DNA of 64,000 nt from Gracilariopsis chorda. Taxonomy: Eukaryota; Rhodophyta; Florideophyceae; Gracilariales; Gracilariaceae. This document shows, piece after piece, positions 20,306-30,522 of this stretch. Positions within the stretch are counted from its first letter, which is position 1, and each line of letters opens with the position of its first letter. The notes below the pieces were generated by a model that saw nothing but the letters and a program-made list of their open reading frames with translations, did not search any database and was not told the DNA's origin. The DNA lies in assembly GCA_003194525.1 (NCBI GenBank), contig NBIV01000234.1, forward strand, positions 46,504 through 110,503. Direction: 5' to 3'. Made by a program: the position numbers and the translations under genes.

Positions 20306-21502
20306 TCAAATCAATGTGGAAGTACCACTTACCTTTCGGCGGGAGGCGCGAACGGACGGGGTGGTAGAGTTTGGAGTCTTTCTCCTTCGCAAATCGTCCA
20401 GACGTCTCTCAAGTGACTGTTTTGAGGCTTGTAGTTTTTCAAGCTTCTCAGCAGTAGCACGTGCATTGCGTTCGGCCTCATCGGCGTCACACAAAGCCTG
20501 TTGGTACTTTTGACCAATGACGTCTAGATCGATGTTACGTTCAAGAATGGTGCTTTCCAGTTGCTCGGAGCGTGTGAGCAAAACGGTGACGAGACCCGGG
20601 GAGAATGATGGGCACTTGAGTGCGATTTCATTGGCGGAGACTTCTCGCAGTTCATGGGTTTTCATACGAGTAAAGTCGACAAGATCGAGTACCTTTCGTA
20701 TGAGCGGGATGGCGACGGAGTCGGGGAGACGTTCGGGAAGGTTGAGATGCGCTGAGGCCTTTTTCTGGGACTGTTGCTGCTGCGGTTGCTTTTGCGGTTG
20801 CTTTTGCAGCTGCTTTTGCGGCGGTGAGGGCGGGTGGTGGTCGGTGTGTTCGGGGTCGAGACGGGCTTCGAGCCACCTGAACAAGGCATCAAACCAAACC
20901 TTTTCGAAGGTGAGAATCTCCGGCCAGGCGCACTCGCCCTTTCCCGGTCGCGGAAGCGTAGAGACGATGTCGAAGGAGAGGTGTGAAAAGTGCGGGGAAG
21001 CAATGACATGGGAGAAGTTGGCGGTATCAGCGGTGTAGAGCTGAAGTTTTTCAACCACTTGTTGGTCGCCAACGCGCACAGCAAAGTCAAGGATGCGCAG
21101 ACAGTTATTGGTGGAGAGATTTTCAAGACAACTGGAACGTGCAAGCTGTATGAGATGATGAACGTTGAAGAGTACTCCAAAATGCCAGATCTCCAATGCT
21201 AGCACGATTGAGGATTGGGATTCTCTCATTTCACCGCCGTAAATAAGCTCGAGCGCTTCTCTTACCGCGGCGGCACTGCACTCTGTGACGATGATTTCGG
21301 AGTGCGGTTGATTCGATACCGGGGTGCACTCTTGTTCAAACTTGTCTGACACGACGGAGAGGACGACGCGATGGGCGCCTAGACGGGTTTCAAAGGGTGT
21401 TCCATCGGGGCGTGTTGAACGGACGACGAAGAATATGTCATAATGCTTCTCCGAGATGGAGTCGGAGAGCATCTTCCGGAGCAGCTCCTGGGCGTGGGCC
21501 AT
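20306..21502 (-). CDS. BTB/POZ domain protein with C-terminal coiled coil
   Basis: Residues about 15-120 form a BTB domain: HYDIFFVV, a variant of the D-[VI] core, then LGAHRVVLSVVSDKFEQE, EIIVTECSAAAVREALELIYGGE, and the typical tail. A BACK-like helical region follows to about 260. Next come a Gln/Lys/Pro-rich stretch (about 225-250, PQKQLQKQPQKQ) and a long coiled coil at about 330-385 (EAERNARATAEKLEKLQ). BTB proteins usually dimerise and often recruit CUL3 ubiquitin ligase. The ATG at 21502 (MAHAQELLRK) directly precedes the domain. The upstream region is GC-rich, shared with the divergent aquaporin gene, and carries a 17-bp tandem repeat. The coiled coil is an uncommon addition. Confidence 0.8.
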   Translation of the reverse strand: MAHAQELLRKMLSDSISEKHYDIFFVVRSTRPDGTPFETRLGAHRVVLSVVSDKFEQECTPVSNQPHSEIIVTECSAAAVREALELIYGGEMRESQSSIVLALEIWHFGVLFNVHHLIQLARSSCLENLSTNNCLRILDFAVRVGDQQVVEKLQLYTADTANFSHVIASPHFSHLSFDIVSTLPRPGKGECAWPEILTFEKVWFDALFRWLEARLDPEHTDHHPPSPPQKQLQKQPQKQPQQQQSQKKASAHLNLPERLPDSVAIPLIRKVLDLVDFTRMKTHELREVSANEIALKCPSFSPGLVTVLLTRSEQLESTILERNIDLDVIGQKYQQALCDADEAERNARATAEKLEKLQASKQSLERRLDDLRRRKTPNSTTPSVRASRRKVSGTSTLI

Positions 21503-21862
21503 GGTGGGATGATGACGATGGGTGCGGAGTTGGACGGAGGTGAATGAACAGGGGGCTTGATGGGGGTGGAGAAGGGGATGGAGAAGGGGATGGGCGGCGC
21601 GATGTGGAGACGGTGGAGCGACATGAAGAGCATCGCGGTCGGGAATGACAGGCGCTTAAAGTATCTATCATATGAAGGAAACGCAAGCGTTGGTGAACGC
21701 TTGTTGTGAGCGGCGCTTCCAAGCGGCAAGCGCTGCATGGCGCACCGTAACACGCGACCAGCACGCGCGCGTAGCGCCTCTCCGAGCCGACTGTGGCCAC
21801 GTGTGCCACGGCCCCACGAATGCAACGATGACAGGTGTAGGACGTGCGGCGGCGACTGAGAC

Positions 21863-21955
21863 TGCGCTGAGTTGCGCTGAGTTGCGCCGGATTGCGGCGC
21901 GATTGCGCTGCGCCTGCGACTGCGCTGCGCCTGCGACTGCGCTGCGATTGCGTGT
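21863..21955. repeat. GC-rich tandem repeats in a divergent promoter
   Basis: Two copies of TGCGCTGAGT occur at 21863-21882. They are followed by about 2.5 copies of a 17-bp unit (TGCGCTGCGCCTGCGAC) from 21904. The block lies in the interval between the BTB gene (minus) and the aquaporin gene (plus). It may be a simple slippage repeat or a cluster of binding sites. Confidence 0.75.
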
Positions 21956-22227
21956 GGCGTTGGGCGACATATGCGGCATGAATCTCTTTTTCGTTGACAG
22001 CGAGCGCAGTCCTGCAACGGACTTGGCGTTTTGCGTTTGGCTTTGTGTGTGACACGCGCGGTTACGCTTCCGTCCGTCTCGGCTTGTCGTTCGCAAGTTG
22101 CGAATCGCAACTGGCAAACGCCTCCCATCTCGTGCCCACATCGCTCCCCTCTCCCGAAACCCGCCCACAGTCGCAAACCGCCCCCCCCCCCATCCTCCCC
22201 CCTCACGTCAGCCTCGCAGCTTCAAAC

Positions 22228-23523
22228 ATGCGCTCCTCCGATGCCAGTCACGACTCATCGTTTCCGCCCCGAGTAGATGCCCTTCATCAACACGTTCTCA
22301 GCGACGCTCCCTACCGTGTAGACGCTGTTGCGCCCCCGCAACGCATCCGACTTACCGGTTTCTCCGCCGTCTTTGAACGCTATTGTAACCATCTTGCAAA
22401 CGCCGTCTGCACCTTCGGCTCCGTCTCCGTCCGCTGTGAATGCGACCAGAACGCTGGCACATTGCAATGCGAAGTCCCGCATGCACCGCCTTCCCCGTCC
22501 AATACACTCTCCCTCGTCGCTAAAATCGACGACTTTCAAACTCCACTGTTGCAACTTAAGACGAGCACAGTCGTCGTTCACGCCCACCGAGCTCTAACCG
22601 ATGCAATAGCATCCCCCCCTCCTACACCCCCACCCCCCTGCGCTCCTCATTTGCGCCTCATCGATCGCTTTTACTCGCGTCGCAACGCATCCCTGCTGCA
22701 CCAATGCATCGCAGAGTGCATTGGAACAATGCTGATCGTCATCTTCGGAGTCGGCAGTGTTTGCGCAGCAGTCGTATCCGAGGCGCAAACCGGCTTGTGG
22801 CAAATCGCCGTTGTATGGGGTTTCGGTGTCGCGCTAGCCATTTTAGCCACTAACAGCGTGTCAGGCTCCCATCTCAACCCCGCCGTATCTCTCGCTTTCG
22901 CTATATTCCGTCCGCATGCCTTTCCCGCATCCAAGTTACTGCCGTACTGGATCGCCCAGTACATGGGCGGAATTCTGGGTGGCGCCTTGAACCTCCTCAT
23001 GTTCGGTCCGGCCTTTGCTAACTTTGAAGCCGTCAATCAGATCGAACGAGGCTCGCCGCGCTCCGTGCTCACGGCGCGTGCCTTTGGCGAGTACTTCCCA
23101 GATCCGGGTAACGAACTTCTGTCCACTCTGTCAGTGAATCCGGCGTTCGCCATGATGGTGGAAGCCTGGGGTACTGCCATTCTCATGTTTGTCATTCTGG
23201 CATTGACCGACCATCGACACAAGCTCATCAAGGCGCAGGAAATGATACCGTTCTACATTGGATTCACTGTGTCGGTGCTTATTTCGCTGTACGCGCCGCT
23301 GACGCAGGCCGGGTGGAATCCGGCGCGAGACTTTGGACCTAGAGTGGTCGCGGCTCTTGCCGGGTGGAGCAGCGTGGCCATTCCGGGTCCCAAAAATGGC
23401 TTTTGGATTTACATCATAGGGCCGAAGATAGGCGCACCTATTGGCGCTTTGTTGTATGACTTGCTTATACACCCAGGTTTGAGCAAACATGCGGCCGCAT
23501 CATCGTCCACCGCTTCCTCATAA
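22228..23523 (+). CDS. Aquaglyceroporin (MIP family, GlpF type)
   Basis: Channel for glycerol and water in a membrane. Both half-helix motifs are present: NPAVS at residue 217 and NPARD at residue 364. The Asp after the second NPA is typical of glycerol-conducting members. Six membrane spans start at about residue 157 (CIAECIGTMLIVIFGVGSV). The ATG at 22228 (MRSSDASHDS) is chosen because the open frame upstream has no membrane-protein character. The N-terminal extension of about 155 residues is long and unlike other domains, with Pro runs near residue 130. The gene is divergent from the BTB gene and converges on the TAF1B-like gene. Confidence 0.9.
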   Translation: MRSSDASHDSSFPPRVDALHQHVLSDAPYRVDAVAPPQRIRLTGFSAVFERYCNHLANAVCTFGSVSVRCECDQNAGTLQCEVPHAPPSPSNTLSLVAKIDDFQTPLLQLKTSTVVVHAHRALTDAIASPPPTPPPPCAPHLRLIDRFYSRRNASLLHQCIAECIGTMLIVIFGVGSVCAAVVSEAQTGLWQIAVVWGFGVALAILATNSVSGSHLNPAVSLAFAIFRPHAFPASKLLPYWIAQYMGGILGGALNLLMFGPAFANFEAVNQIERGSPRSVLTARAFGEYFPDPGNELLSTLSVNPAFAMMVEAWGTAILMFVILALTDHRHKLIKAQEMIPFYIGFTVSVLISLYAPLTQAGWNPARDFGPRVVAALAGWSSVAIPGPKNGFWIYIIGPKIGAPIGALLYDLLIHPGLSKHAAASSSTASS

Positions 23524-23767
23524 CCTGCGTTTTCATTGCTGCCATCGTAGTGCGTGCCATACTTTAGAGCTCCGCATGCGTCAGCCGCCAATGCTCCCCC
23601 ACCGACGGTGCCATTATCACATCCACAAACGTATATGTTTTCTTTACGTATCCCGTTTCTCTAAGGGAGGCCACCAAGCAGCTGTACCTTGAGCCGCCGA
23701 CAAGCGCCCCCGCTGCCCTTCACCGTTCATCAACCAACAACAAACTCGTCCTTTGGTACCCCCCAAA

Positions 23768-23812
23768 CGAGACACACACACACATAAATATATATATACA
23801 GTATATATATAC
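23768..23812. repeat. CA/TA microsatellite
   Basis: An ACACACACAC run passes into two (TA)n runs separated by CAG, in the 307-bp gap between the convergent aquaporin and TAF1B-like genes. No coding sequence lies in this gap. Confidence 0.9.
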
Positions 23813-23830
23813 ATACCCACAATTGCGCCA

Positions 23831-25756
23831 TCAATCACTTCCCACCGTTTTCTCGCCTGCGCACTCCCGCTTCACCTCCCCCTTCATTTCGCCTCCACCC
23901 CCCTTAAGCCCCAGAATGTACCGAATCACAACTCCCAACGTTCGATCACACGCCTTTCTCATCTGGTCAACATAAACGTCTTCGTTCTGTGTCGCTTTCA
24001 TTCCCTCCAACACTACATTACTCCCGCTGAAGAAGCGAAACATTATGGTCCAGGCCAATCCCATTCCCTGCGGTTCCCATACGTAGTCATATTTGCTTAC
24101 TAGTTTGCGATACAGTCCCTTTCGATTTCTTATCGATCTCTGATTTGCGGGGTGATATTTGTCCCATTGTCGTATTGGACCACGTTCTACTGGCTCGCCT
24201 TGTTCCGTGCGCAGGTCTAGAGAATCGAGCAGTTCACGTTCTTCTATCATATCTGCCACTTCACGTTCTACACGTGCGTTCATGCCGTCCTCGATTCGAT
24301 TCAGGTCGTACATGCATTCACGTTCAACAACCGCACCGTACTGTTCGCTCATTTCAAATGCCATTTCATCATCGCTTCCAGATTCACCAATCTCCTTGAA
24401 AGCGTTAACAAGCCGTCCCCAAAGCTCTGGCTCATCTTCACCCTTTTCCAAGTGAATTTCGTCCACCAACTTTGCAAACGCCCGTATTTGCCTTCCCTTC
24501 ATGGTGGAAATCACCTCCGGGCTGAGCGCCGTCCATCCCACGTTATCGATGTCTTCTACACTTCCGACGTTTAGCCATCGCAGCATTGCAGTTTTGCATT
24601 GTTCCCACTCTTGCCGAAATGTTTCTTCCTTGTTGGAAAGCTCTTCTTTCTTGACGTTAGGACGCAGTTTTCGTCTGCAGTAGCATATTCGCATTGTATT
24701 GATGAAGTCCACTTGTAGTGACTGGTCTGTTGGGAAACCATACAGATCACGTTCTGCCCGGATCACCTTCGAAAACGGGCGTGTGAGATAAAGATAATTC
24801 GGGATATGATTCACGTGGTATGAGTCCAGCCGGGAATCATCCCAGGGACCACCTTGCTCTCCGTTCAAAACTCGTGCCATCTTCACAGCAATTAGCCTAA
24901 GCTCCATAAACCGCAACACTCTGGCACCAAAATCGTCTGGTAGACCGAGCAATCGAGACAGTCTCAAAATCGATATGTGTAAATGCGCTACTGGAAACCA
25001 TGTTGGAATCAATGTTCTCTTACTTCCCCACAGGTTCATCACGGTTGATTCGCACCAGATGGGTGAATTGGTTTGAAAGAATTTTCGTAGAGGCGGCCAG
25101 GCATGTTTGTCTGACGCAAGTTCGTTTGCTACGCGGATTACATGTTTGGCCACGGGGAACTTTGTCGGGGTGAACGCCTTTCTGATAGCCGCAGTCTTGT
25201 GGAATTCAGCTGGAAACACTGTTCCAAGTACTGCAAAGTACGGTACTTGGCGTGTGGCAACGAGACGACACAAGTCTCGGGGAAGCATTGGTGCACGAAT
25301 ATACAAAGATGCCAGACATATCAGCGACAACACGTGGTACTGCTGAAACCCCTTGTGCGACGTTCCATACCGATGGGCCCCTGCGTGGCGGCGACGTACC
25401 CAGCACGTAATCACTTCAAACAAGGGTACCATGATTCTATCTGACGAGTATCGAAGTCTTATCAAAGCCGTGGCGATGGCCTTTGCAAGAATAAATACGC
25501 CTTCGCATAGTAAGATTTCATCGGTGGGCTTCTTGCATAGAACATTTTCGGTATTAAAGTGACGGGCTTCAAGACTCTTGCGTGTGGCTCGAGCTTGTGA
25601 AGACTGAGATGCTCGATTTGTAACCGCGGTACCCGAAAGAGCAAAATCGACTTCTTCTTCCTGGAAACCAGCAATTTGTTCGCCGCAGTCATCACAGACA
25701 AGCGCCCCATCACCGGTTGGCGACAATCTGTTACCGTAGCAACTCGGACATTGCAT
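23831..25756 (-). CDS. TAF1B: RNA polymerase I core factor subunit RRN7/TAF1B
   Basis: TFIIB-like factor that recruits RNA polymerase I to rDNA promoters. It begins with a zinc ribbon (C3-x2-C6 ... C21-x2-C24), as in yeast Rrn7 and human TAF1B. Cyclin-fold segments follow at about residues 95-330, including YHVLSLICLASLYIRAPMLPRDL, a family-like stretch. The C-terminal half is acidic and helical. The start is firm because the zinc ribbon begins two residues after Met. The length (641 residues) is close to the family's usual 510-590. The zinc-ribbon plus cyclin order could also fit BRF, but TFIIB/BRF motifs are absent. Confidence 0.75.
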   Translation of the reverse strand: MQCPSCYGNRLSPTGDGALVCDDCGEQIAGFQEEEVDFALSGTAVTNRASQSSQARATRKSLEARHFNTENVLCKKPTDEILLCEGVFILAKAIATALIRLRYSSDRIMVPLFEVITCWVRRRHAGAHRYGTSHKGFQQYHVLSLICLASLYIRAPMLPRDLCRLVATRQVPYFAVLGTVFPAEFHKTAAIRKAFTPTKFPVAKHVIRVANELASDKHAWPPLRKFFQTNSPIWCESTVMNLWGSKRTLIPTWFPVAHLHISILRLSRLLGLPDDFGARVLRFMELRLIAVKMARVLNGEQGGPWDDSRLDSYHVNHIPNYLYLTRPFSKVIRAERDLYGFPTDQSLQVDFINTMRICYCRRKLRPNVKKEELSNKEETFRQEWEQCKTAMLRWLNVGSVEDIDNVGWTALSPEVISTMKGRQIRAFAKLVDEIHLEKGEDEPELWGRLVNAFKEIGESGSDDEMAFEMSEQYGAVVERECMYDLNRIEDGMNARVEREVADMIEERELLDSLDLRTEQGEPVERGPIRQWDKYHPANQRSIRNRKGLYRKLVSKYDYVWEPQGMGLAWTIMFRFFSGSNVVLEGMKATQNEDVYVDQMRKACDRTLGVVIRYILGLKGGGGEMKGEVKRECAGEKTVGSD

Positions 25757-27496
25757 TATGTGGTTGGAAACCTTATCTAGAAGCCTCTTGCTTCAAGTAA
25801 CTGTTTAAACTGTTCTCAAAACCTTGCTGCAATTGAGAGAGGTTCGAATGCTGGGTTGAGAGGCCCGGATTTGGGTTGCGAAAAGGATTCACCATAAAAC
25901 ACAAAGCTGTTTCATCGATAAACGCTACACAGATTCTGTGTCACAGAAAAGCCGAATTCTCGATCAGTCTTGCTATTTCCGTGGTTTGGACTGTTTACGT
26001 GCTAGCTTTACAGCCTTGAGTAACGTCTCGAAACTTAATCAGTCCCTCCTTTCTTACGAAACCCGGACGCCGGTATTCCGTCGTTGGGACCACTCTTCAG
26101 AGTGCAGGAAAGCTTTAGACGGCTCCGGTAACAAAACGACCCATTCTGCACAGGTTTTTGAGTAATACAAAAACACCTTTGCACGACGCAATTTTGTAGA
26201 TTTCTGCCCTGGGACGAAGGGCAACACGCCAAAACCTTCATCTTTGCCTACACCACATACAATTAAAGGGAACGGCGACGAAGGTCCTTTGGAGCTCTAG
26301 ATTTCAAACCGAACGACAGCAGATCTGAACACGCAGAAGTTGCTAGATTCTGGGGGTGATCCCATCGCAGGCCCGTTTCGCTTCGTCATTGTCGAGCAGA
26401 AATTAGGCACTTTCGTGGAAGCAGGTTGCATGTGCACAAGAATGGCCGGGAGGTTTGTTGGCTTTTCAAGGGAGAAAGAAATTCTTTGATTGGGATGTCC
26501 TACCGGGATGTCGTCTCAAACACTTGTAAGCCCTTAGTAAAGTAGTGGACATGCACAAAAGTCTTCGGGAAGGCGGCCTAGCACAAGTCCTGATAGCAAC
26601 TAGAAGATACGGGCAATAGCCACATAATTGAGGGAATATAAAAAATGGCCATGAACCACACGCACCAATCTAAGCAAGGATCCCATAAGAAAAGCGATAA
26701 TTAAGAAACGGCCGGCTGGTTCGTTGGAATGCTGGAAGAGAGCGAAGTTCTTAGGTAGGAACTCCTACCGCGCTTTTGGAATTAGTAGCGTAAGCCCACA
26801 AACAAAAACAACACCCCGTACCAAAGACGGGCAAAGTAAAGAGTGGCTCTTCAGTAAAAACTGTTTTACGAAGGATGGGTTTCATTACGAGGCCAAGGAC
26901 TCCGTAAAACCTAATTGCCACATCGTGGGATATCCACTCCACGACAACACAATTGAGGAACATCTTGCATAAGATTGTCTGTACAAATGACCCAGGCGCA
27001 CAACTCAAGCACGCGAGCAGTCTAAAGTTAATGTCCACGACGAATAAAGTTACGTCACAACAGCATCCAAGCAAATGTCGTTAAACTCGTCCAGGCGAAA
27101 TGGGTCGAAGTTGAAGCTGTCGTAGCTCATCACTGGAGCGGCGGTGCCAAGTCAATTCTTGCTGGATTAGTACTGCGCTGAGGGATCAGGTGGGAACCGC
27201 CAGTGACCCTCGCTTTGGGCACAATGCATTAATCCGCCCGCCGTGGTGTGCCGACCTTCCTGCTGATGCGAATCAGGAGGAAGCGAAATGGATCCGCAAA
27301 TGGGTCTGCCTCGAGAACTTGGCCTTCAAGGCAGAGACTAGCTTCCTATAGAGCTGGTACGTCGAAGTCGGAATTAGGCTTCATCCGCCCAAAACCAACA
27401 ACAACAACCAAGCAAGTATAATCACATTTCACACATCCGCGTAAAACGGTAGAGGTCAATATCGTGCAAAAACGTACTTGGAACAAAACTTAGAAG
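25757..27496. other. Gene-poor interval with repeat family A
   Basis: No gene is supported over 1.7 kb. A family A element occupies 27068-27415. Two segments (about 26443-26510 and 26706-26775) share scattered blocks, such as GGCCGG, GTTGG, AGAG and CCTACCG, and may be a very old duplication. Short open stretches show no recognisable family. Confidence 0.5.
27068..27415 (+). mobile_element. Repeat family A, fragment with (AAC)n tail
   Basis: Closely related to 36839-37157. Both start with ATGTCGTTAAACTCGTCC, pass a block containing GAAGTTGAAGCTGTCGTAGC and GCGCTGAGGGATCA, and end with TACGTCGAAGTCGG and an (AAC)n tail. The sense frame encodes VVKLVQAKWVEVEAVVAHHW and, in another frame, PADANQEEAKWIRKWV, so it derives from a coding region and has since decayed. 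The A/C-rich tail suggests a retrotransposed element. The parental type (LINE or other) is not certain. Confidence 0.65.
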
Positions 27497-29857
27497 TCAA
27501 CAACCACCATCAGCAACTTCCATCTCGGTGCGGAGGGCTTCTTTCTCCGCTAACTCAAGCGGCATCTGCCCTTCTGCGCCATCACGACTTGAGGGTGTCT
27601 TGGTGGTTTCCTTCTCATCATTTCGAAGACCGTCAACCAAGCTATCAACTCTTGGAGCGTTAACCGATCTGGAGATATTCATACTTTGAGCAACGTTTGG
27701 GCTCTCTTCGCCGTTTTCGTCAACGTCTTTCTTCCGACTGTCGTCGCTCTTATCGTCACTTTCAGCATCATTTCTGTCTCTCTCCGTTTCGCGCAAAATG
27801 CTGTCACGCGAATCATTTTGATCAGGTAGCTCCGGTCTCTGTCCCTCTGTTCCAGGCGTACTGGATGCTTCGTCCCTTTCTCTGGCTGAGACTGGGCTTT
27901 TATCACTGTCAGCCTCTGGTCTTGCCTCTTGGGAAGCTTCTGCTTGATCCTCCCGTGTGTCATCATCTTCGACATCTCTTGAGCGGTCTTCCAGATTCTC
28001 TGGTTTATCGTGGGGTTTCTTCTCATCTTCGTTCTCTTCAAACTCTCCGTCAGAATAGATATTGTCATTTGGACGGTCGCCGTCGATATCCATAGCGTCC
28101 TCCGCCTGGTCCCGCAGTCTCCGGCTCACAGCTTCCCTAAATGATACCTCCATCATGTTGCGCCCACGCCGCCTCTCGACATGGGCAGCACCCTTTTCGC
28201 CGTGCCCCGATGCCCGCTTGCTGCCCCTCTGATAGTTTGGAAATGAGTTGATGACAAGCCTTGGTGGTCCTTCATCATCGATATCGTCGTCCTTGTCAGA
28301 GGAGTCTTCATCAATTGGCGGACGTGATGTTGCACGATATGTTTCTTCAGGCTCTTCCTTCTTGTCCATCACTCCATTCTCCTGCACTTCAGGCATGGGG
28401 ACGTCTCGGCGTTCTGGAGAAATCGCATTGCCGTTTGCTGCATTCTCTACAGGTTGCTTCGGTGAGTGTGCTTGGGCCACGTTCTTGTCCGGGAGTTTAG
28501 AATTCTCAGCTTCAGGGAATCGGCGACGAGGGAAATTGATTCGGCGTAGCTTGCGCTTAGCATATCGTAGACTACTGATGTACTGGTCATCGTCTTCGAT
28601 ATCGCTTCCCTCGTAGTCCACAACATGACGCGCTCGCCTACTTCTCAATCGCACATCAGGATCTTCGTCATCGTTGTTTGGTTGACGCAAACCGAGAGCC
28701 GGGATTTGTGAGGTATCGATTAAGCCGGTGCTTGGCGCATGCGGCAGGTGACGCAAGTTCTCAAAGATCTTCATGGTGGTTTTATGAAGTTCTGTTGGTG
28801 AGTTGTGGTTTTCCATATTGCTCGGCACAATATGGAGTCGAAATTCGGGTCCATAAAACTCATAGTTCTCGTTGTAGGGAAGTTGGTCTGGGAGAGCTGA
28901 GCCCACAGCCTTGGAAGTCTCGAACGCCCAGCATCTAGCAACGTTACGAATAGTATAGCCACCGCCCCCTAGCAAGAGCAACGGGACATCGTAGCGCTTA
29001 AAGAAGTCAACGCACTGAGCATGGCCGCGCAAGCTAAGATTAAAGCAACCTAGCCTGTCTCCAGAAAGAGAGTCGGCACCACACTGCAAAACGATTGCAC
29101 TTGGTTGGTACCACTCCATAATGCGTCCCATAACAGGCTCGAAAATCATCTGATAACTTTCGTCATCAATGCCGTCACGAAGCGGGAAGTTGGCCGAGTA
29201 GTACTTGCCTCTTTCAATACCAATGTCAAACACATCGCCGGTGCCCGGAAAGTAGTCGCCGAACTTGTGAAAGCTTGCAGTCATGACTCTGTCGGTGGAA
29301 TAAAAGGCCTCCTCCACGCCGTCACCATGATGAATGTCAATGTCAACGTAAAGCACTCGAGAATGCACCTTGAGAAGCTCTAGAATGGCCAAGACGCAGT
29401 CATTAATGTAACAAAAACCACTCGCCTCTGCCTTCTTGGCATGGTGCAGACCACCAGCCCAGTTTATAGCAATGTCGCTCTGACCGCTGTTGAGACGGGC
29501 TGCACCGGCCAGGGATCCGCCCGCAGCAATCTGGCAGTACTCCCACAGGCCGTCAAAGACAGGGCAGTCTTCGAGTACGTTGAAACGAGTTAAATTAGTA
29601 GAATGATCGCTGATGAGCTCCGGGGAGACATTCTTGAGAAACGAGATATACTCGTCGGCATGAAAGCGCGTCATGTCCCGCTCTGAAGCGCGGGGGGTGG
29701 AAAGAACGTCCATCCTGTCAGCGAGCCCATAGGCGACGAGAAGGTTGTGGGTCATGCGCATTCGGTGGGGCTTCATGGGGTGACCTTGCGCGTAGTAAAA
29801 GTTGCCCACATCGGAGTCGTACAAGTAGCCGACTCTCTTTCTCGGTGTGTAGGCCAT
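27497..29857 (-). CDS. Class I histone deacetylase (RPD3/HDAC1-3 type) with long acidic tail
   Basis: Zinc-dependent lysine deacetylase acting on chromatin in the nucleus. Residues 1-370 hold the catalytic domain: [30 protein letters not shown] (His138, His139), [15 protein letters not shown] (metal ligands Asp174 and His176), [13 protein letters not shown] (third ligand) and [14 protein letters not shown] with the catalytic Tyr. All key residues are intact. Residues about 400-786 are Asp/Glu/Ser/Arg-rich and disordered, far longer than the tail of typical class I enzymes (about 430-490 residues in all). The ATG at 29857 ([10 protein letters not shown]) is chosen because the domain starts at once; the open frame upstream to 30172 is Ser/Pro-rich. 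It is divergent from the MED16-like gene (665 bp apart). Confidence 0.93.
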   Translation of the reverse strand: MAYTPRKRVGYLYDSDVGNFYYAQGHPMKPHRMRMTHNLLVAYGLADRMDVLSTPRASERDMTRFHADEYISFLKNVSPELISDHSTNLTRFNVLEDCPVFDGLWEYCQIAAGGSLAGAARLNSGQSDIAINWAGGLHHAKKAEASGFCYINDCVLAILELLKVHSRVLYVDIDIHHGDGVEEAFYSTDRVMTASFHKFGDYFPGTGDVFDIGIERGKYYSANFPLRDGIDDESYQMIFEPVMGRIMEWYQPSAIVLQCGADSLSGDRLGCFNLSLRGHAQCVDFFKRYDVPLLLLGGGGYTIRNVARCWAFETSKAVGSALPDQLPYNENYEFYGPEFRLHIVPSNMENHNSPTELHKTTMKIFENLRHLPHAPSTGLIDTSQIPALGLRQPNNDDEDPDVRLRSRRARHVVDYEGSDIEDDDQYISSLRYAKRKLRRINFPRRRFPEAENSKLPDKNVAQAHSPKQPVENAANGNAISPERRDVPMPEVQENGVMDKKEEPEETYRATSRPPIDEDSSDKDDDIDDEGPPRLVINSFPNYQRGSKRASGHGEKGAAHVERRRGRNMMEVSFREAVSRRLRDQAEDAMDIDGDRPNDNIYSDGEFEENEDEKKPHDKPENLEDRSRDVEDDDTREDQAEASQEARPEADSDKSPVSARERDEASSTPGTEGQRPELPDQNDSRDSILRETERDRNDAESDDKSDDSRKKDVDENGEESPNVAQSMNISRSVNAPRVDSLVDGLRNDEKETTKTPSSRDGAEGQMPLELAEKEALRTEMEVADGGC

Positions 29858-30522
29858 TCTTTGGGAGGGTGGATGGTAGACGGAGGAAGAAGAGCGAGAT
29901 GAAGGGGTGGGGAAGGAAGCAGTTAGAGCAACAACACGGCTGGGAACGGGGCTGAAGGAAGGGGTGTGATGCTCAAGCTGCGGTGTTGGGTGGGGGAGGC
30001 GTGTGCCTCGTAAGATAGAAAGGGCGGCTGCCGCTAGGATCGCGCCGTTTTCCTTGTTCGCACTGGCCAGTTGATAGCCGAAACGAAAAGAGGACGCGCG
30101 CACAACGCGTGGGTAGACACATTTTCCAAATGGGGCGTTGGCTACATTGTGCTGCCGCCTCGCGCTGGCCACGTTGCCACGTGGAAGCGCATTACAACTT
30201 GCTTAATTCTACTGCTGAGAACTTGCCTGGGACGCATTCCGCGCAGGGGGCGCACTGGCAGCAGCCAACTAACTGCGAAACTGTGAAGAGGATTTCGCTT
30301 GATCCCGAGCACTCCGCGCGCCAACTCGGGTTGGACTAACAAACTCCTACTGCGGCGTGCGCTTCTTCACCGACCTACAAGCGAAGCCCAGCTCGGCCAT
30401 ATAGCTCGCTATCCTTTCCATTCGCTACGTCTACCTGTGTCTAGACGCTCGCTTCCTCCTCCCCTAAATCCTTTCTTTCTTCACTTGACCCTCTTCACCC
30501 CCTACGCCCCTCGGCGTTTACT
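29858..30522. promoter_or_regulatory. Shared divergent promoter region, HDAC / MED16-like
   Basis: This 665-bp interval separates two head-to-head genes and must hold both promoters and 5' leaders. It is pyrimidine-rich just before 30523. No TATA-like box or specific site could be assigned with confidence. Confidence 0.5.

Noticed and set aside
21379-22206. Several long minus-strand frames upstream of the BTB start
   Set aside because: GC-rich sequence with few stops; products are Arg/Ser-rich with no domains and conflict with the aquaporin leader.
25840-25870. A tRNA B-box-like GGTTCGAATGC
   Set aside because: No A box, anticodon stem or acceptor stem could be paired around it.
26443-26775. 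Possible tandem duplication with GGCCGG and CCTACCG blocks
   Set aside because: Similarity is too scattered to tell from chance without alignment.
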